A stretch of DNA of 64,000 nucleotides from Methylobacterium tardum (GTDB lineage: Bacteria > Pseudomonadota > Alphaproteobacteria > Rhizobiales > Beijerinckiaceae), in NCBI RefSeq assembly GCF_023546765.1, contig NZ_CP097484.1, positions 4,409,501 to 4,473,500 on the forward strand. The letters run 5' to 3'. A program made the position numbers and the translations under genes. Position 1 is the stretch's first letter. Every line of letters starts with the position of its first letter. Of this stretch, positions 8,451 to 17,784 are shown in pieces. The notes under the pieces are model-generated. The model did not search any database. It saw only the letters and a list, made by a program, of their open reading frames with translations, and was not told the origin of the DNA.

Positions 8451-9491
8451 ATGTCGGGTCACAACGGACGCAATACGGTCATGGTGGCGGGCGCGAGCGC
8501 CGGTGTCGGCCGGGCGGTCGCGCATGAATTTGCCCGGCATGGCTGGAATGTCGGGCTGATCGCCCGGGGCGAGGCGGGGCTCCGGGGTACGATCCGGGAC
8601 GTCGAGCAGGCCGGTGGCCGGGCCCTGGCCTTCGCGGCCGACGTCGCCGACGCGGATGCCGTCGCGCAGGCCGCGGACGCTTTGGCGGAGAGGTTCGGCG
8701 GCATCGACGTCTGGGTCAACAACGCGATGGTGACGATCTACGCGCCCGTGCAGGAGACGAGCCCGGAGGAGTTCCGCCGCGCCACCGAGGTGACCTATCT
8801 CGGCCAGGTCCACGGCACGCTGGCGGCGCTCCGCCACATGGTGCCGCGCGACCGAGGCACGATCGTGCATATCGGATCCGCGCTCGCCTACCGGTCGATC
8901 CCGCTCCAGGCGAGCTACTGCGCCGCCAAGGCCGCCGTGCGCGGCTTCGTCGATTCCCTGCGCAGCGAGCTGCTCCACGACGGCAGCCGGGTGCGCCTGA
9001 CGATGGTCCAGTTGCCGGCGGTGAACACCCCCCAGTTCGACTGGGCGCGCTCGCGGCTGCCGCGCAAGCTCGAGCCGGTGCCGCCGATCTACCAGCCCGA
9101 GGCGATCGCCCGGCATGTCTTCCGGGCGGCCCACGACGCGCCACGGGAATTGTGGATCGGCGCCTCGGCCTGGAAGGCGATCATCGGAAACATGCTGATC
9201 CCGGGCTGGATCGACGGATACCTTGCCCGGCACGGCTATCGCGGGGAGATGACCAGCGTGAAGGCCCAGACGAACCGCCCCGACAACCTCTACGACCCGG
9301 TCGACACCGATCCCGGGGCGCATGGCCGCTTCGACGCCCGCGCGACCGACCACGTCGCCGCGGCCGACCCACGCTGGCTCAAGTTCGGGATCGCGGCGGC
9401 GCTCGGCGTGGTGGCGGGGACGATGCTGTTCGCCACCGAGGCGCACGGGCGGACTGAAGGGCGCGCGGAGCGGCGGCTGAGCCGACGCTAG
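8451..9491 (+). CDS. Short-chain dehydrogenase/reductase with C-terminal membrane segment
   Basis: A 346-residue SDR. The Rossmann motif GASAGVG is near residue 15 and NNAMV near residue 90 stands for the usual NNAG. Ser and YCAAK (Tyr-x3-Lys) form the catalytic centre near residue 160. The C-terminal 100 residues exceed the classical 250-residue core. They include a hydrophobic segment, FGIAAALGVVAGTMLFA, near 320, which may anchor the enzyme to the membrane, followed by a basic tail. The ATG at 8451 directly precedes the Rossmann fold. This resembles the membrane-tailed SDRs often annotated near lipid or retinol-type dehydrogenases; the substrate is unknown. Confidence 0.85.
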   Translation: MSGHNGRNTVMVAGASAGVGRAVAHEFARHGWNVGLIARGEAGLRGTIRDVEQAGGRALAFAADVADADAVAQAADALAERFGGIDVWVNNAMVTIYAPVQETSPEEFRRATEVTYLGQVHGTLAALRHMVPRDRGTIVHIGSALAYRSIPLQASYCAAKAAVRGFVDSLRSELLHDGSRVRLTMVQLPAVNTPQFDWARSRLPRKLEPVPPIYQPEAIARHVFRAAHDAPRELWIGASAWKAIIGNMLIPGWIDGYLARHGYRGEMTSVKAQTNRPDNLYDPVDTDPGAHGRFDARATDHVAAADPRWLKFGIAAALGVVAGTMLFATEAHGRTEGRAERRLSRR

Positions 9492-9584
9492 GATACGCGC
9501 CTTCGCGGGCCCGGCGCGCAGCCGAGAAGGCCTTGCGGAAGACGCCGCTTTGCGCCCCACTCGGCGCGTTTCTGGGAGGATCCG

Positions 9585-10559
9585 ATGCCGGTCACGAACC
9601 GTCGCGATCTGGTGCGGGGTGCGCTCGTCGGAGGGGCCGTCCTGGGCCTCGGCGGCGGCGCCCGCGCCACCGCACCCTTTGGCGGTGCGCAGGCGCCGGG
9701 CTTCTACCGGACCCGCGTCGGCAGCTGCGAGATCACGATCCTCAATGACGGGGCGCGCAGCTTCCCGATACCGGACTGCTTCGTCCGCAACGTTCCCCGG
9801 GACGAGGCGCTCGGCGCCGCCCAGGCCGCCTACATGCCGCCCGGCCAGGTCACGGTGCCGTTCAACCCGACGCTGATCAACACCGGCACGAAACTGATTC
9901 TGATCGATACCGGCAACGGTCCGGTGCAGGGCGCGCCGGTCGGCCGCCTCACGGCGAACCTCGCGGCCGCCGGGATCAAGCCCGAGGACATCGACCTCGT
10001 GCTGCTCTCGCATCTCCATCCCGATCATACGAACGGCCTCAAGGCGGGGGATGGCAGCCTCGCCTTCCCGAAGGCCGAGATCCGGGCCGCCGCGCCCGAC
10101 TGGTCGTTCTGGATGAACGACGACAACATGGCTCGCGCCGCCGACCCGGTGACGCAGGGCTACTTCGCCAACACCCGCCGGGTGCTGGGTGATCTGAGGG
10201 ACCGGATCGGCACCTTCGCCTGGGACGAGGAGGTCGCCCCCGGGATCATGGCGCTCGCCGCCCCCGGCCACACGCCGGGCCACACCGCCTTCGCAGTCGC
10301 TTCAGGGTCGGATCGCCTGCTCATCCAGTCCGACGTGACCAACATCCCGGCCTTCTTCCTGCAGCACCCGGACTGGCACGTGATGTACGATTACGATGCC
10401 GACCAGGCGCAAGCGACGCGCCACCGCTTCTACGACATGGCCGCGGCCGAGAAGGCCCTCGTGGTGGGCTACCATTTCCCCTTCCCGTCGCTCGGCCATG
10501 TGGAGCGGGACGGGCCGGGCTACCGGTTGGTGCCGATCGCCTGGACCGGCGTGCTCTGA
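9585..10559 (+). CDS. Tat-exported MBL-fold metallo-hydrolase
   Basis: A 324-residue metallo-beta-lactamase-fold protein. The N-terminus has a twin-arginine signal (NRRDLVRGALVGG followed by a hydrophobic stretch and ARA), so export of the folded protein is likely. The metal ligands are visible as HLHPDH near residue 145, a His in APGHTPGH near 230, and an Asp in LIQSDV near 250. A late GYHFPFP supplies the last His. This pattern fits the AttM/quorum-quenching-like and general hydrolase branch, but the substrate cannot be told. The C-terminal 40 bases overlap the convergent cbbY end. Confidence 0.85.
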   Translation: MPVTNRRDLVRGALVGGAVLGLGGGARATAPFGGAQAPGFYRTRVGSCEITILNDGARSFPIPDCFVRNVPRDEALGAAQAAYMPPGQVTVPFNPTLINTGTKLILIDTGNGPVQGAPVGRLTANLAAAGIKPEDIDLVLLSHLHPDHTNGLKAGDGSLAFPKAEIRAAAPDWSFWMNDDNMARAADPVTQGYFANTRRVLGDLRDRIGTFAWDEEVAPGIMALAAPGHTPGHTAFAVASGSDRLLIQSDVTNIPAFFLQHPDWHVMYDYDADQAQATRHRFYDMAAAEKALVVGYHFPFPSLGHVERDGPGYRLVPIAWTGVL

Positions 10560-11308
10560 CCGTCCAGAGTCTCGTGCCATCGGATCAGGCCCGCGAGATC
10601 CACGACCCCACCCGGCCATGCGACCCCCGCGATATGCCGGTGCGGCCGATCGGGCTCGCCGAGATCCGAGACCGCCGAGAAGGCGCCGTCGAGGCGGTGA
10701 CTGTCGGTGTAGCGGCTCCGTGTTGCCAGGACCGGGAGCCCGGCGGCCCGGGCGGAGCTGATGCCGGCGGCGGAATCCTCGAACGCTACGGCCTCCGAGG
10801 CCGCGACGTTCAGGCCGGCGAGCGCCAGGAGGAACACGTCGGGGGCGGGCTTCTTGCGCTTCGCCTCGTCGCCGGCCGCGATCACGTCGAAGGGCGCGGC
10901 GTCCGGTGGGAAGTTGGCGGCCAGAAGCCGGTCGACGTTCGGCCGGCTGGTCGTCGTAGCCACCGCGAGCCGGATGCCCGCCGCCCGGGCCTCGGCGATG
11001 AGCCGGGCGATGCCGGGGCGCAGCGGCAGGCCGATCTCCGCGACAAGAGCACCGTACGCAACGGTCTTGCGGGCGTGGATCTCGGGGGACAGCCCGCGAA
11101 GCGCCTTGGCTTCGGGCGCGTGCTGCGTGTCGATGTAGTGGGCGAGCCGCTCCTTGCCGCCCATCACGGTGAGAAGGTCGGCGTAGAGCGCCTCGTCCCA
11201 GTGCCAGGGCAGGCCGAGTTCCGCGAAGGCGCGGTTGAAGGCCTGCCGATGCAGGTCCTCGGTCTCGGCGAGAGTGCCGTCGACGTCGAAGATCAGGGCC
11301 TTCAGCAC
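10520..11308 (-). CDS. cbbY: CbbY-like HAD-superfamily sugar phosphatase
   Basis: A 262-residue HAD hydrolase with the nucleophile motif [10 protein letters not shown] at the N-terminus, ATTTSRPN (motif II), [10 protein letters not shown] (motif III Lys) and AFEDSAAGI (motif IV). This combination is typical of CbbY, which removes the RuBisCO inhibitor xylulose-1,5-bisphosphate in Calvin-cycle bacteria. Its start overlaps the stop of rpe by seven bases, so it is the last gene of the cbbF-cbbP-rpe-cbbY run. No RuBisCO gene is in the window, so the physiological substrate here may differ. Confidence 0.85.
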   Translation of the reverse strand: MLKALIFDVDGTLAETEDLHRQAFNRAFAELGLPWHWDEALYADLLTVMGGKERLAHYIDTQHAPEAKALRGLSPEIHARKTVAYGALVAEIGLPLRPGIARLIAEARAAGIRLAVATTTSRPNVDRLLAANFPPDAAPFDVIAAGDEAKRKKPAPDVFLLALAGLNVAASEAVAFEDSAAGISSARAAGLPVLATRSRYTDSHRLDGAFSAVSDLGEPDRPHRHIAGVAWPGGVVDLAGLIRWHETLDGQSTPVQAIGTNR

Positions 11309-11988
11309 GACAGGTCGCGGCCGGAGGCGCCCTCCGCGCCCTCGCGGATCGCCGCGATGCGCTCGGCGTAGGCGTTCGGGCCGCCCGAGAAGACGGCGTT
11401 GCCGGCCACGAAGGTGTCGGCCCCCGCGCGGCTCGCCGCCTTCACGGTCTCCGCATCGATGCCGCCGTCGACCTGGATGCGGATGTCCCGGCCCGCCACC
11501 ATTGCCCGAACCCGCGCCACCGATTCCATCGCACTCTTGATGAAGCTCTGGCCGCCGAAGCCGGGATTGACGGTCATCACCAGCACGAGATCCACGAGAT
11601 CCAGAACCGGCTCGACCAGGGCGGCCGGCGTACCGGGATTGATCGCCACCCCGGCGCGCTTGCCGAGGTCGCGGATGGTCTGGAGCGAGCGGTGGATGTG
11701 CGGCCCGGACTCGGCATGGACCGTGATGCCGTCGGCGCCGGCCTGCGCGAAGGCCGCGAGGTACGGGTCCGCCGGGGCGATCATCAGGTGCACGTCGAAG
11801 TACTTCTGCGTGTGCGGCCGGAGCGCCTTCACCACCGGCGGCCCGAAGGTGATGTTGGGCACGAAGTGGCCGTCCATCACGTCGAGGTGGATCCAGTCGG
11901 CCCCGGCCGCATCGATGGCGCGGGTTTCGTCGGCGAGCTTCGAGAAGTCGGCCGAGAGGATGGACGGGGCGATGACGGGAGGAAGCAT
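11302..11988 (-). CDS. rpe: Ribulose-phosphate 3-epimerase
   Basis: A 228-residue TIM-barrel enzyme that interconverts ribulose-5-phosphate and xylulose-5-phosphate. Family signatures are [12 protein letters not shown], the metal-binding [23 protein letters not shown], and IQVDGGI near the C-terminus. The start at 11988 gives the canonical length; an upstream frame to 12090 would add 34 unrelated residues encoded in a dispersed repeat. It lies in the cbb gene run and could supply ribulose-5-phosphate to the phosphoribulokinase encoded upstream. Confidence 0.97.
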   Translation of the reverse strand: MLPPVIAPSILSADFSKLADETRAIDAAGADWIHLDVMDGHFVPNITFGPPVVKALRPHTQKYFDVHLMIAPADPYLAAFAQAGADGITVHAESGPHIHRSLQTIRDLGKRAGVAINPGTPAALVEPVLDLVDLVLVMTVNPGFGGQSFIKSAMESVARVRAMVAGRDIRIQVDGGIDAETVKAASRAGADTFVAGNAVFSGGPNAYAERIAAIREGAEGASGRDLSC

Positions 11989-12052
11989 CACGGGTCTTTC
12001 AGCAACGGTCGGTCTCAGATGACGGTCGGCGGAGAGGCCGATCCAACTCTGG

Positions 12053-12113
12053 CCCTCATCCTGAGGCGCCGCGGAGCGGCGCTCCGGCACATCAGGTCGA
12101 GGACCTGGATTGG
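12053..12113. repeat. Dispersed intergenic repeat, family C
   Basis: A short repeat-like unit, CCTCATCCTGAGGCGCCG then GCGGAGCGGCG, ending near AGGACCTGG. This wording is characteristic of dispersed intergenic repeats in Rhizobiales. It separates cbbP from rpe (163-base gap), so it could weaken or process the transcript between them. Only one copy is in this window. Confidence 0.5.
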
Positions 12114-12151
12114 AACAACGTTCCAGGTGGTTCCACGGTGTGCCTCCTCCA

Positions 12152-13012
12152 TCACGCCAGCCGTCGTCGGCGCTCGACGAGCTGCATGATCATCGGCGTC
12201 AGGATCAGCTGCATTGCGAGATCGAGCTTGCCGCCGGGGATCACGATGGAGTTGGCCCGGCTCATGAAGCTGTCGTGGATCATGGAGACGAGGTACGAGA
12301 AATCGATCCCCTTCGGATCCTTGAAGCGGATGACCACCATCGACTCGTCGGCAGTGGGGATCCAGCGGGCGATGAACGGGTTCGAGGTGTCGACCGTCGG
12401 CACCCGCTGGAAGTTGATGTCGGTGAACGAGAATTGCGGGCAGATGGTCTGCACGTAATCGGGCATGCGCCGCAGGATCACGTCGGTGACCGCCTCGGTG
12501 GAGTAGCCGCGGAACGAGCGGTCGCGGTGCAGCTTCTGGATCCACTCCAAGTTGATCACCGGCACCACGCCGATCTTCAGGTCGGCGTAGCGGGCGATGT
12601 CGACGTCCTGATCGGCGACGCAGCCGTGCAGCCCCTCGTAGAACAGCAGGTCGGAATCCGGCGGGAACGCCTCCCATTCGGAGAAGCTGCCCTCTGGTAT
12701 GCCGTAGGCCTGCGCGTCGTGCGCGTCGTGGGCGTAGTGGCGGGTGCGGCCGGTCCCGGATTCGGCGTAGCTGCGGAACACGGCCTCCAGCTCCGGCAGC
12801 AAGTTCGCCCGCGGCGCGAAGTGCGACAGCGTCGGCTCCCGCGCCATCATCGCCCGCATCGTATCCCGGTCGAAGGCGTGGAAGCCGTCGCCCTCGATGA
12901 ACACTGCCCGCACGTCCTCGCGGCGGAAGATCTGCTCGAAGGTGTTCCGCACCGAGGTGGTGCCGGCCCCGGAGGAGCCGGTCACCGAGATGATGGGGTG
13001 CCGCGCCGACAT
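12152..13012 (-). CDS. cbbP: Phosphoribulokinase
   Basis: A 286-residue class I (bacterial) phosphoribulokinase that converts ribulose-5-phosphate and ATP into ribulose-1,5-bisphosphate. The P-loop GSSGAGTTS is near residue 12, the catalytic and substrate region is [12 protein letters not shown], and LFYEGLHG and [20 protein letters not shown] are conserved. Length is standard. It lies 23 bases after cbbF. No RuBisCO is present nearby. In Methylobacterium extorquens, which also has PRK without RuBisCO, PRK has been shown to be required for methylotrophy because its product signals to the LysR regulator QscR; a similar role here is an inference. Confidence 0.96.
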   Translation of the reverse strand: MSARHPIISVTGSSGAGTTSVRNTFEQIFRREDVRAVFIEGDGFHAFDRDTMRAMMAREPTLSHFAPRANLLPELEAVFRSYAESGTGRTRHYAHDAHDAQAYGIPEGSFSEWEAFPPDSDLLFYEGLHGCVADQDVDIARYADLKIGVVPVINLEWIQKLHRDRSFRGYSTEAVTDVILRRMPDYVQTICPQFSFTDINFQRVPTVDTSNPFIARWIPTADESMVVIRFKDPKGIDFSYLVSMIHDSFMSRANSIVIPGGKLDLAMQLILTPMIMQLVERRRRLA

Positions 13013-13035
13013 GCTTTTACGACTTCACGGTGCGG

Positions 13036-14093
13036 CTATGACCGCATCAGGCCGCGCTGGCCGAACAGCGGCGAGCGGCCGGCATCGGGCTTGCCGCCGG
13101 CATAGTAGGTGGCGACGCAAGCCACCTCCTCGGTCGAGCCGCAGACCAGCGGGGCGCGCTCGTGGATGCCGTTGGCCACGAGGTCGAGGATGCGGGTCTG
13201 GCCGTCGGTGGCGGCGCCGCCGGCCTGCTCGACCAGCATGGCCACAGGCGCGACCTCGTAGAGCAGCCGCAGACGGCCGCGGGCGTAGTTCTTCCGGGCG
13301 TCGCCCGGATAGAGGAACACGCCGCCGCGGGTCAGGACGCGCTGGATGTCGGCGACCAGCGAGGCAAGCCAGCGCATGTTGTAGTCCTTGTCGCGCGGCC
13401 CCTCGGTGCCGCGCTGGCAATCCTCGATATAGGCCTTCACCGGGGCGTCCCAGTGCCGGGCGTTCGAGAGGCGTTGATGGCGAATTCCTTGGTCGAGGCC
13501 GGCACCGACATGGCCGGGCTCGTCAGCTTGAACGTCCCCTCCGCGCGGTCGAGCACGTAGGACTGGGTGCCCTCGCCCAGCGTCAGGATCAGCGCCGTGG
13601 CCGGGCCGTAGGTGACGAAGCCGGCGGCGATCTGGGTCGAACCGGGCGTCGTGAACGAGGCCAGCGGGTTCGCCGGATCCTTGATCGACGGCCGGATGCC
13701 GAAGATCATACCGACGGCCATGTTCACGCCGATGTTGGAGGAGCCGTCGAGGGGGTCAATGGCGACGGCGAGCGGCGCATCCGGATTGAGCCGCATCACC
13801 TCCTCGGCCTCTTCGGAGGCGACCTCGGCGACCGGAGCGCCCCGCAGCGCCGCGGTCACGCTCTCGTGCGCGATGACGTCGAGGGCCTTCTGGACGTCGC
13901 CGTCGCTGTTGTGATCGCCCGCGGCCGCGAGGTCGCCGCCTAGCGCGCCGCGCCCGATCCGCTCGCTGATCTCCACCGCGGACCGCGCCACGGCCGCGAT
14001 CACCGCGGCGGCGTCCTTCAGCGCCGGATTCGCGTCCACGGCCTGCGCCAGGCAGGTCTCGAGAGGCGTCCCGATCGCCGCTGAAATTGCCAT
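13036..14093 (-). pseudogene. cbbF: Class I fructose-1,6-bisphosphatase, frame disrupted
   Basis: The two halves of a class I FBPase lie in different frames. The N-terminal half (from ATG 14093) has the metal-site motif AIDPLDGSSNIGVN and runs to KEFAINAS. The C-terminal half resumes with ARHWDAPVKAY and contains NMRWLASLVADI, LTRGGVFLYPGD and LLYEVAPVAMLVEQAGG. The break is at the GAGAG stretch 13466-13470, where a two-base gain or a one-base loss restores a continuous protein of about 350 residues. The truncated N half stops at 13437-13439, overlapping a GTG that could restart the second half. FBPase supplies fructose-6-phosphate in gluconeogenesis and the Calvin cycle. Probably a sequence error, not a true loss. 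Confidence 0.85.
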
Positions 14094-14162
14094 CGGCCTA
14101 CTCCTCCTGCTCGGATCCCATCCGTCGGGATCGCGCGTTCCGCGCCAGCTCTGTAGCGGCCG

Positions 14163-14243
14163 CTTGGCTGCCAAGATAGCGGTCTCTGTCTCCGGATCGA
14201 CAGGAACCCGCGGCGGGGCCTTCAAGATTTCTGTGCGATCTTG
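14163..14243. promoter_or_regulatory. Candidate LysR-type operators between cbbF and cbbR
   Basis: Two dyads sit in the 173-base divergent spacer. CTTGGCTGCCAAG (14163-14175) is a near-perfect palindrome. CAAGAT (14223-14228) is mirrored by ATCTTG (14238-14243) with nine bases between. The half-site CAAGAT occurs a third time at 14172-14177. Repeated, inverted half-sites close to the regulator gene are what CbbR-type LysR proteins need to bind as tetramers, but the pairing of sites with the protein is inferred. Confidence 0.5.
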
Positions 14244-14266
14244 TGCCATAGGACGAAAAAAACGAG

Positions 14267-15223
14267 ATGTCCGCCATGCGCAATCTGTCCCTCAAGCAGC
14301 TCCAGGCGGTCGCTGCGGTGGCCCGCCTCGGCACCATGACGCGGGCTGCGCAGGAGCTGAACGTCACCTCGGCCGCGCTCTACGCGCGCATCCGGCAGCT
14401 GGAGGAGGAGGCCGGGCTGCTGCTGTTCGACCGGACGCCCGGCGGCCTCAAGCCGACCGATGCCGGCCGCGAGATGCTCTGGGCGATCGACAGCATCAAC
14501 ACCGTGCTGGAGACCTGCACCGACCGGCTGCGCACGCTCCGGGGTGCCGAGGGCGGGCGCGTGGCGCTGGGCGTCGTCTCGACCGCCAAGTACTTCGCCC
14601 CGCAGGTGATTGCCGGCTTCGTCAAGAAGCACCCCGGCGTCGAGATCAGCCTGTCGGTGCGCAATCGCGGCCAGACCGTCGAGGCCCTGCGCGGTTACGA
14701 GATCGACTTCGCCCTGATGGGCCGCCCGCCCCGGGATTTCCCGATCGAGGCCGCCACCTTCGGGCCGCACCCGATCGTGCTCATCGCGCCGCCCGGCCAT
14801 CCGCTGGCGGGCAAGATTGGCCTGAACCGCGAGGATCTGGCCGACCAGCCGTTCTTCCTGCGCGAGGAGGGGTCGGGCACCCGCATGGTGTTCGAGGAAT
14901 TCATGGCCGGCGTGCTGGTGAAGCGGGCGCCCCTCGACATCGACACCGGCTCGAACGAGACCATCAAGCAGGCGGTGATGGCGGGACTGGGCATCGCACT
15001 GCTCTCGGTGCACTCGGTGGCGGCCGAACTCGAGAGCGGCCGCCTCGTCCTCCTCGACGTGAAGGGCTTGCCGATCCGGCGCGACTGGTACGCGGTCCGC
15101 CGCGCCGACAAGGTGCTGGGCCCGGCGGCCTCGGCGGTCTGGTCCTTCCTGATGGCGGAGGGCGCACGCAGCCTGCCCGGCGTCGCGCAGAGCGGCCTGG
15201 CCCAGGCGGGGGCCAGGGCATGA
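14267..15223 (+). CDS. cbbR: LysR-type regulator, CbbR/QscR-like
   Basis: A 318-residue LysR regulator. The winged helix-turn-helix occupies the first 65 residues (LKQLQAVAAVARLGTMTRAAQELNVTSAALYARIRQLEEE). The effector domain begins at about 90 with ALGVVSTAKYFAPQVIAGFVKKHPGVEISL, a stretch shared with CbbR proteins. CbbR-type proteins sense sugar phosphates or RuBP. Divergent orientation from cbbF-cbbP-rpe-cbbY suggests control of that cluster. In methylotrophs the CbbR homologue QscR controls serine-cycle genes, and this may be such a protein. The start is either 14267 or the ATG nine bases later. Its stop overlaps the next gene (ATGA). Confidence 0.85.
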   Translation: MSAMRNLSLKQLQAVAAVARLGTMTRAAQELNVTSAALYARIRQLEEEAGLLLFDRTPGGLKPTDAGREMLWAIDSINTVLETCTDRLRTLRGAEGGRVALGVVSTAKYFAPQVIAGFVKKHPGVEISLSVRNRGQTVEALRGYEIDFALMGRPPRDFPIEAATFGPHPIVLIAPPGHPLAGKIGLNREDLADQPFFLREEGSGTRMVFEEFMAGVLVKRAPLDIDTGSNETIKQAVMAGLGIALLSVHSVAAELESGRLVLLDVKGLPIRRDWYAVRRADKVLGPAASAVWSFLMAEGARSLPGVAQSGLAQAGARA

Positions 15224-16458
15224 ACGCGGGAATCGTCGTTGCCGGCGCGGGCCAGGCCGGCTTCCAGCTCGCCGCCTCCCTACGCGAAAGCGGGTTCAAG
15301 GACCCGATCACCCTGGTGGGCGACGAGGCTGCCCTCCCCTACCAGCGGCCGCCCTTGTCGAAGGCCTATCTCGCCGGCAAGACCGACCAGGAGGGTCTGT
15401 TCCTGCGCCCGCCCGGCTTCTTCGCCGAGCATGCGATCTCCCACCGGCCGGGGCTGCGCGCCGTCGCGATCGATCGGGCGGAACGCCGCCTGCAGCTCTC
15501 GGACGGCGATAGCCTGCCCTACGACCACCTCGTGCTGGCCACCGGCGCCCGCAATCGGCCGCTGCCCGTCCCGGGTGCCGATCTGGAGGGCGTGCGCCAG
15601 CTGCGCGGCCTCGCGGATGCCGACGCGCTAAAGGCGGATATCGCGGCGGCCCGGGCGGTCGTGGTGGTGGGCGCCGGCTTCATCGGGCTCGAATTCGCCG
15701 CCGTCGCGGCCGCGCGCGGTCTCGCGGTGACGGTGATCGAGGCAGCCGAGCGGCCGATGGCGCGGGCCGTCTCGGCGGTGATGGGGGACTTCTTCCGCGG
15801 GACCCAGGAGGCTCTTGGCGTCCGCTTCGCGTTCGGGGCGGGCGTGACGGTGATCCTCGGGCGGGACGGCCGCGCCACCGGCGTGGCCCTGGCGGACGGC
15901 CGGGAATTGCCCGCCGACCTCGTCCTCGTCGGGATCGGCGTGCTGCCGAACGGGGATCTCGCCGCGGAGGCGGGCCTGCCGGCCGAAAACGGCGTGCAGG
16001 TCGACGCGTTCCTGGGCACGCCCGATCCGGCGATCTCGGCGATCGGCGATTGCGCCCGGTTCCCGACGCCCTTCGCCCGCGGGCTCACCGCGGACGACAC
16101 GGTGCGGATCGAATCCGTGCAGAACGCCATCGACCAGGGTCGTTGTCTGGCGGCCCGGCTCGTCGGCAAGCCTGCGGCCTACGGCGCGCTGCCCTGGTTC
16201 TGGAGCGATCAGGGTCCGCACAAGCTGCAGATCGCCGGCCTGTCGGGACCTGGAGACGATAGCGTGGTCCGCGGCTCCGGCAACGCTTTCTCGGTCTTCC
16301 GCTTCCGGGACGGGCGCTTGAGCGCCGTGGAATCCGTCGACCGGGCGGGCGACCACATGATCGCCCGGCGCCTGCTCGCCGCCGGGACGCCGCTCACCCC
16401 CGATCAGGCGGCCGATCCGGGTTTCGACCTCAAGGCCCTGGCGCTGCAGCGGCCCTGA
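15220..16458 (+). CDS. FAD-dependent ferredoxin reductase-type oxidoreductase
   Basis: A 412-residue flavoprotein of the rhodocoxin/putidaredoxin reductase type. The FAD site is GAGQAGFQLA at residue 8. YQRPPLSKAYL and LATGARNRPLP follow, then the NADH site VVVGAGFIGLEFA near 150 and a second FAD motif, AIGDCARF, near 270. The C-terminal domain contains LPWFWSDQGPHKLQIAGL, conserved in this group. Such enzymes pass electrons from NAD(P)H to small ferredoxins that serve oxygenases. No ferredoxin or P450 gene is adjacent. ATGA overlap with the LysR gene shows translational coupling, so it may be regulated with it. Confidence 0.93.
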   Translation: MNAGIVVAGAGQAGFQLAASLRESGFKDPITLVGDEAALPYQRPPLSKAYLAGKTDQEGLFLRPPGFFAEHAISHRPGLRAVAIDRAERRLQLSDGDSLPYDHLVLATGARNRPLPVPGADLEGVRQLRGLADADALKADIAAARAVVVVGAGFIGLEFAAVAAARGLAVTVIEAAERPMARAVSAVMGDFFRGTQEALGVRFAFGAGVTVILGRDGRATGVALADGRELPADLVLVGIGVLPNGDLAAEAGLPAENGVQVDAFLGTPDPAISAIGDCARFPTPFARGLTADDTVRIESVQNAIDQGRCLAARLVGKPAAYGALPWFWSDQGPHKLQIAGLSGPGDDSVVRGSGNAFSVFRFRDGRLSAVESVDRAGDHMIARRLLAAGTPLTPDQAADPGFDLKALALQRP

Positions 16459-16460
16459 CC

Positions 16461-17702
16461 TCAGCCCGGGAACGCGACCGGCGCCGGCTTCTGCCGCAGG
16501 GCGATGGCGGTGCCGATCCCGAGCGCCAGGATGGTGACGGCGCAGCCGGCGAGCGCTCCGAGCTGGCCGAACCGGAGCAGCGCCTGCCCGATCACCGCGA
16601 CGCCGAGCGCCTGCCCGCAGAAGAACGAGAAGGCGTGGAGCGCCACCGCGGAGGCGCGGGCCGTCGGCGCGACCTCGGTGACCTGGGTCTGGTAGGTGTT
16701 GTGCAGCATGTAGAAGCCGAGACCCATGGCGGTGAGCGCGGCGCAATCGACCTGCCACGTTCCGGCGAGCCCGACCACCGTGAGCGACGCGCCGCAGATC
16801 AGGCCGCCGCCGATGAGCATGCGCGGCAGGCCGAGCAGCCGTACCAGCAGCCCGACCAGCGCCGAGTAGGCCAAACCGCCGACCGCGAACCCCGCTAGCA
16901 CGAGCCCGGCCTCGCGCGGTCCGCCCTCTCCGCGGGCCTCGATCAGGGGGGCGAGGTGCGGGAACACGCCGAAGATCGCGATGGCCTCGATGAACACCGC
17001 CGAGAACAGCACCCGCGCCCGGGGATTGCGCAGGATCGTCCGGTAGCGCGTCACCGCCTCGCCGAAGGCCGGGCGGCGGGCGGCGGGTCGGCCGGCCCGG
17101 TCGAAGCCGAATACGGTGGCCGCGCAGGCAAACGCCGCCACCGCCGCCGTGACCGCGAACACGCCGCGCCAGCCGATCGCCGCCTCGATCAGGCCCGCGA
17201 AGGTCGAGCCCGAGAGCTGGCCGAGGATCACCGCGACCAAGAAGCGCCCGATCGCCACCTGCCGGCTCTCCATCGGCACGCGGTCGCCCAGCAGCGCCAG
17301 CGAGAGGGGAATGCAGCCGCCGGCCGCCGCGCCGGCCAGCATGCGCAGGCCGAACAGGCTTCCGATGTCGGGGGCGACGCTGCACAGCGTGAGCGCGACG
17401 GCGAGCACCGCCAGACAGGTGCTCATCACCCGCTCCTTGCCGAGCGCGTCGCCGATCGGGCCCAGGACGGGCTGGATGAACGCGTAGGGCAGCGCGAAGG
17501 CGGTGGAGAGCAGCGCCACCGTGTGCGCGTCGCTGGCGAGGTCCCGGGCGAGCACGCCGACGAGGGGCTCGACCGAGCGGAGCGCGAAGGTGCTACCGAA
17601 CCCAGCGCAGGCCAGCACCACGATCAGGCGCGGGATCGACGTGGCCGGCGGCGCCGCACGCGTCGCCGCGGGTGTGAGAGCCGGCTCTGTGCTGTCGGTC
17701 AT
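16461..17702 (-). CDS. MFS transporter
   Basis: A 413-residue major facilitator protein with about 12 hydrophobic spans. The first half contains QPVLGPIGDALGKERVM, a match to the loop 2-3 signature of drug:H+ antiporter-type MFS members. The LRMLAGAAAGGCIPLSLALLGDRV stretch is typical of the fourth and fifth spans. The second half repeats the fold after a central polar loop (about 195-215). The substrate is not evident; similar proteins are often called arabinose-efflux or multidrug-type permeases. It converges with the reductase gene three bases away and has no clear operon partner. Confidence 0.88.
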   Translation of the reverse strand: MTDSTEPALTPAATRAAPPATSIPRLIVVLACAGFGSTFALRSVEPLVGVLARDLASDAHTVALLSTAFALPYAFIQPVLGPIGDALGKERVMSTCLAVLAVALTLCSVAPDIGSLFGLRMLAGAAAGGCIPLSLALLGDRVPMESRQVAIGRFLVAVILGQLSGSTFAGLIEAAIGWRGVFAVTAAVAAFACAATVFGFDRAGRPAARRPAFGEAVTRYRTILRNPRARVLFSAVFIEAIAIFGVFPHLAPLIEARGEGGPREAGLVLAGFAVGGLAYSALVGLLVRLLGLPRMLIGGGLICGASLTVVGLAGTWQVDCAALTAMGLGFYMLHNTYQTQVTEVAPTARASAVALHAFSFFCGQALGVAVIGQALLRFGQLGALAGCAVTILALGIGTAIALRQKPAPVAFPG

Positions 17703-17784
17703 GGGGACGCTTCGCGACGCGGGCTGATCCAGACCCGCGCCATCGCATCTCCCTCGCCCGAGCGGAACCCCGCCGGGCGACAGA

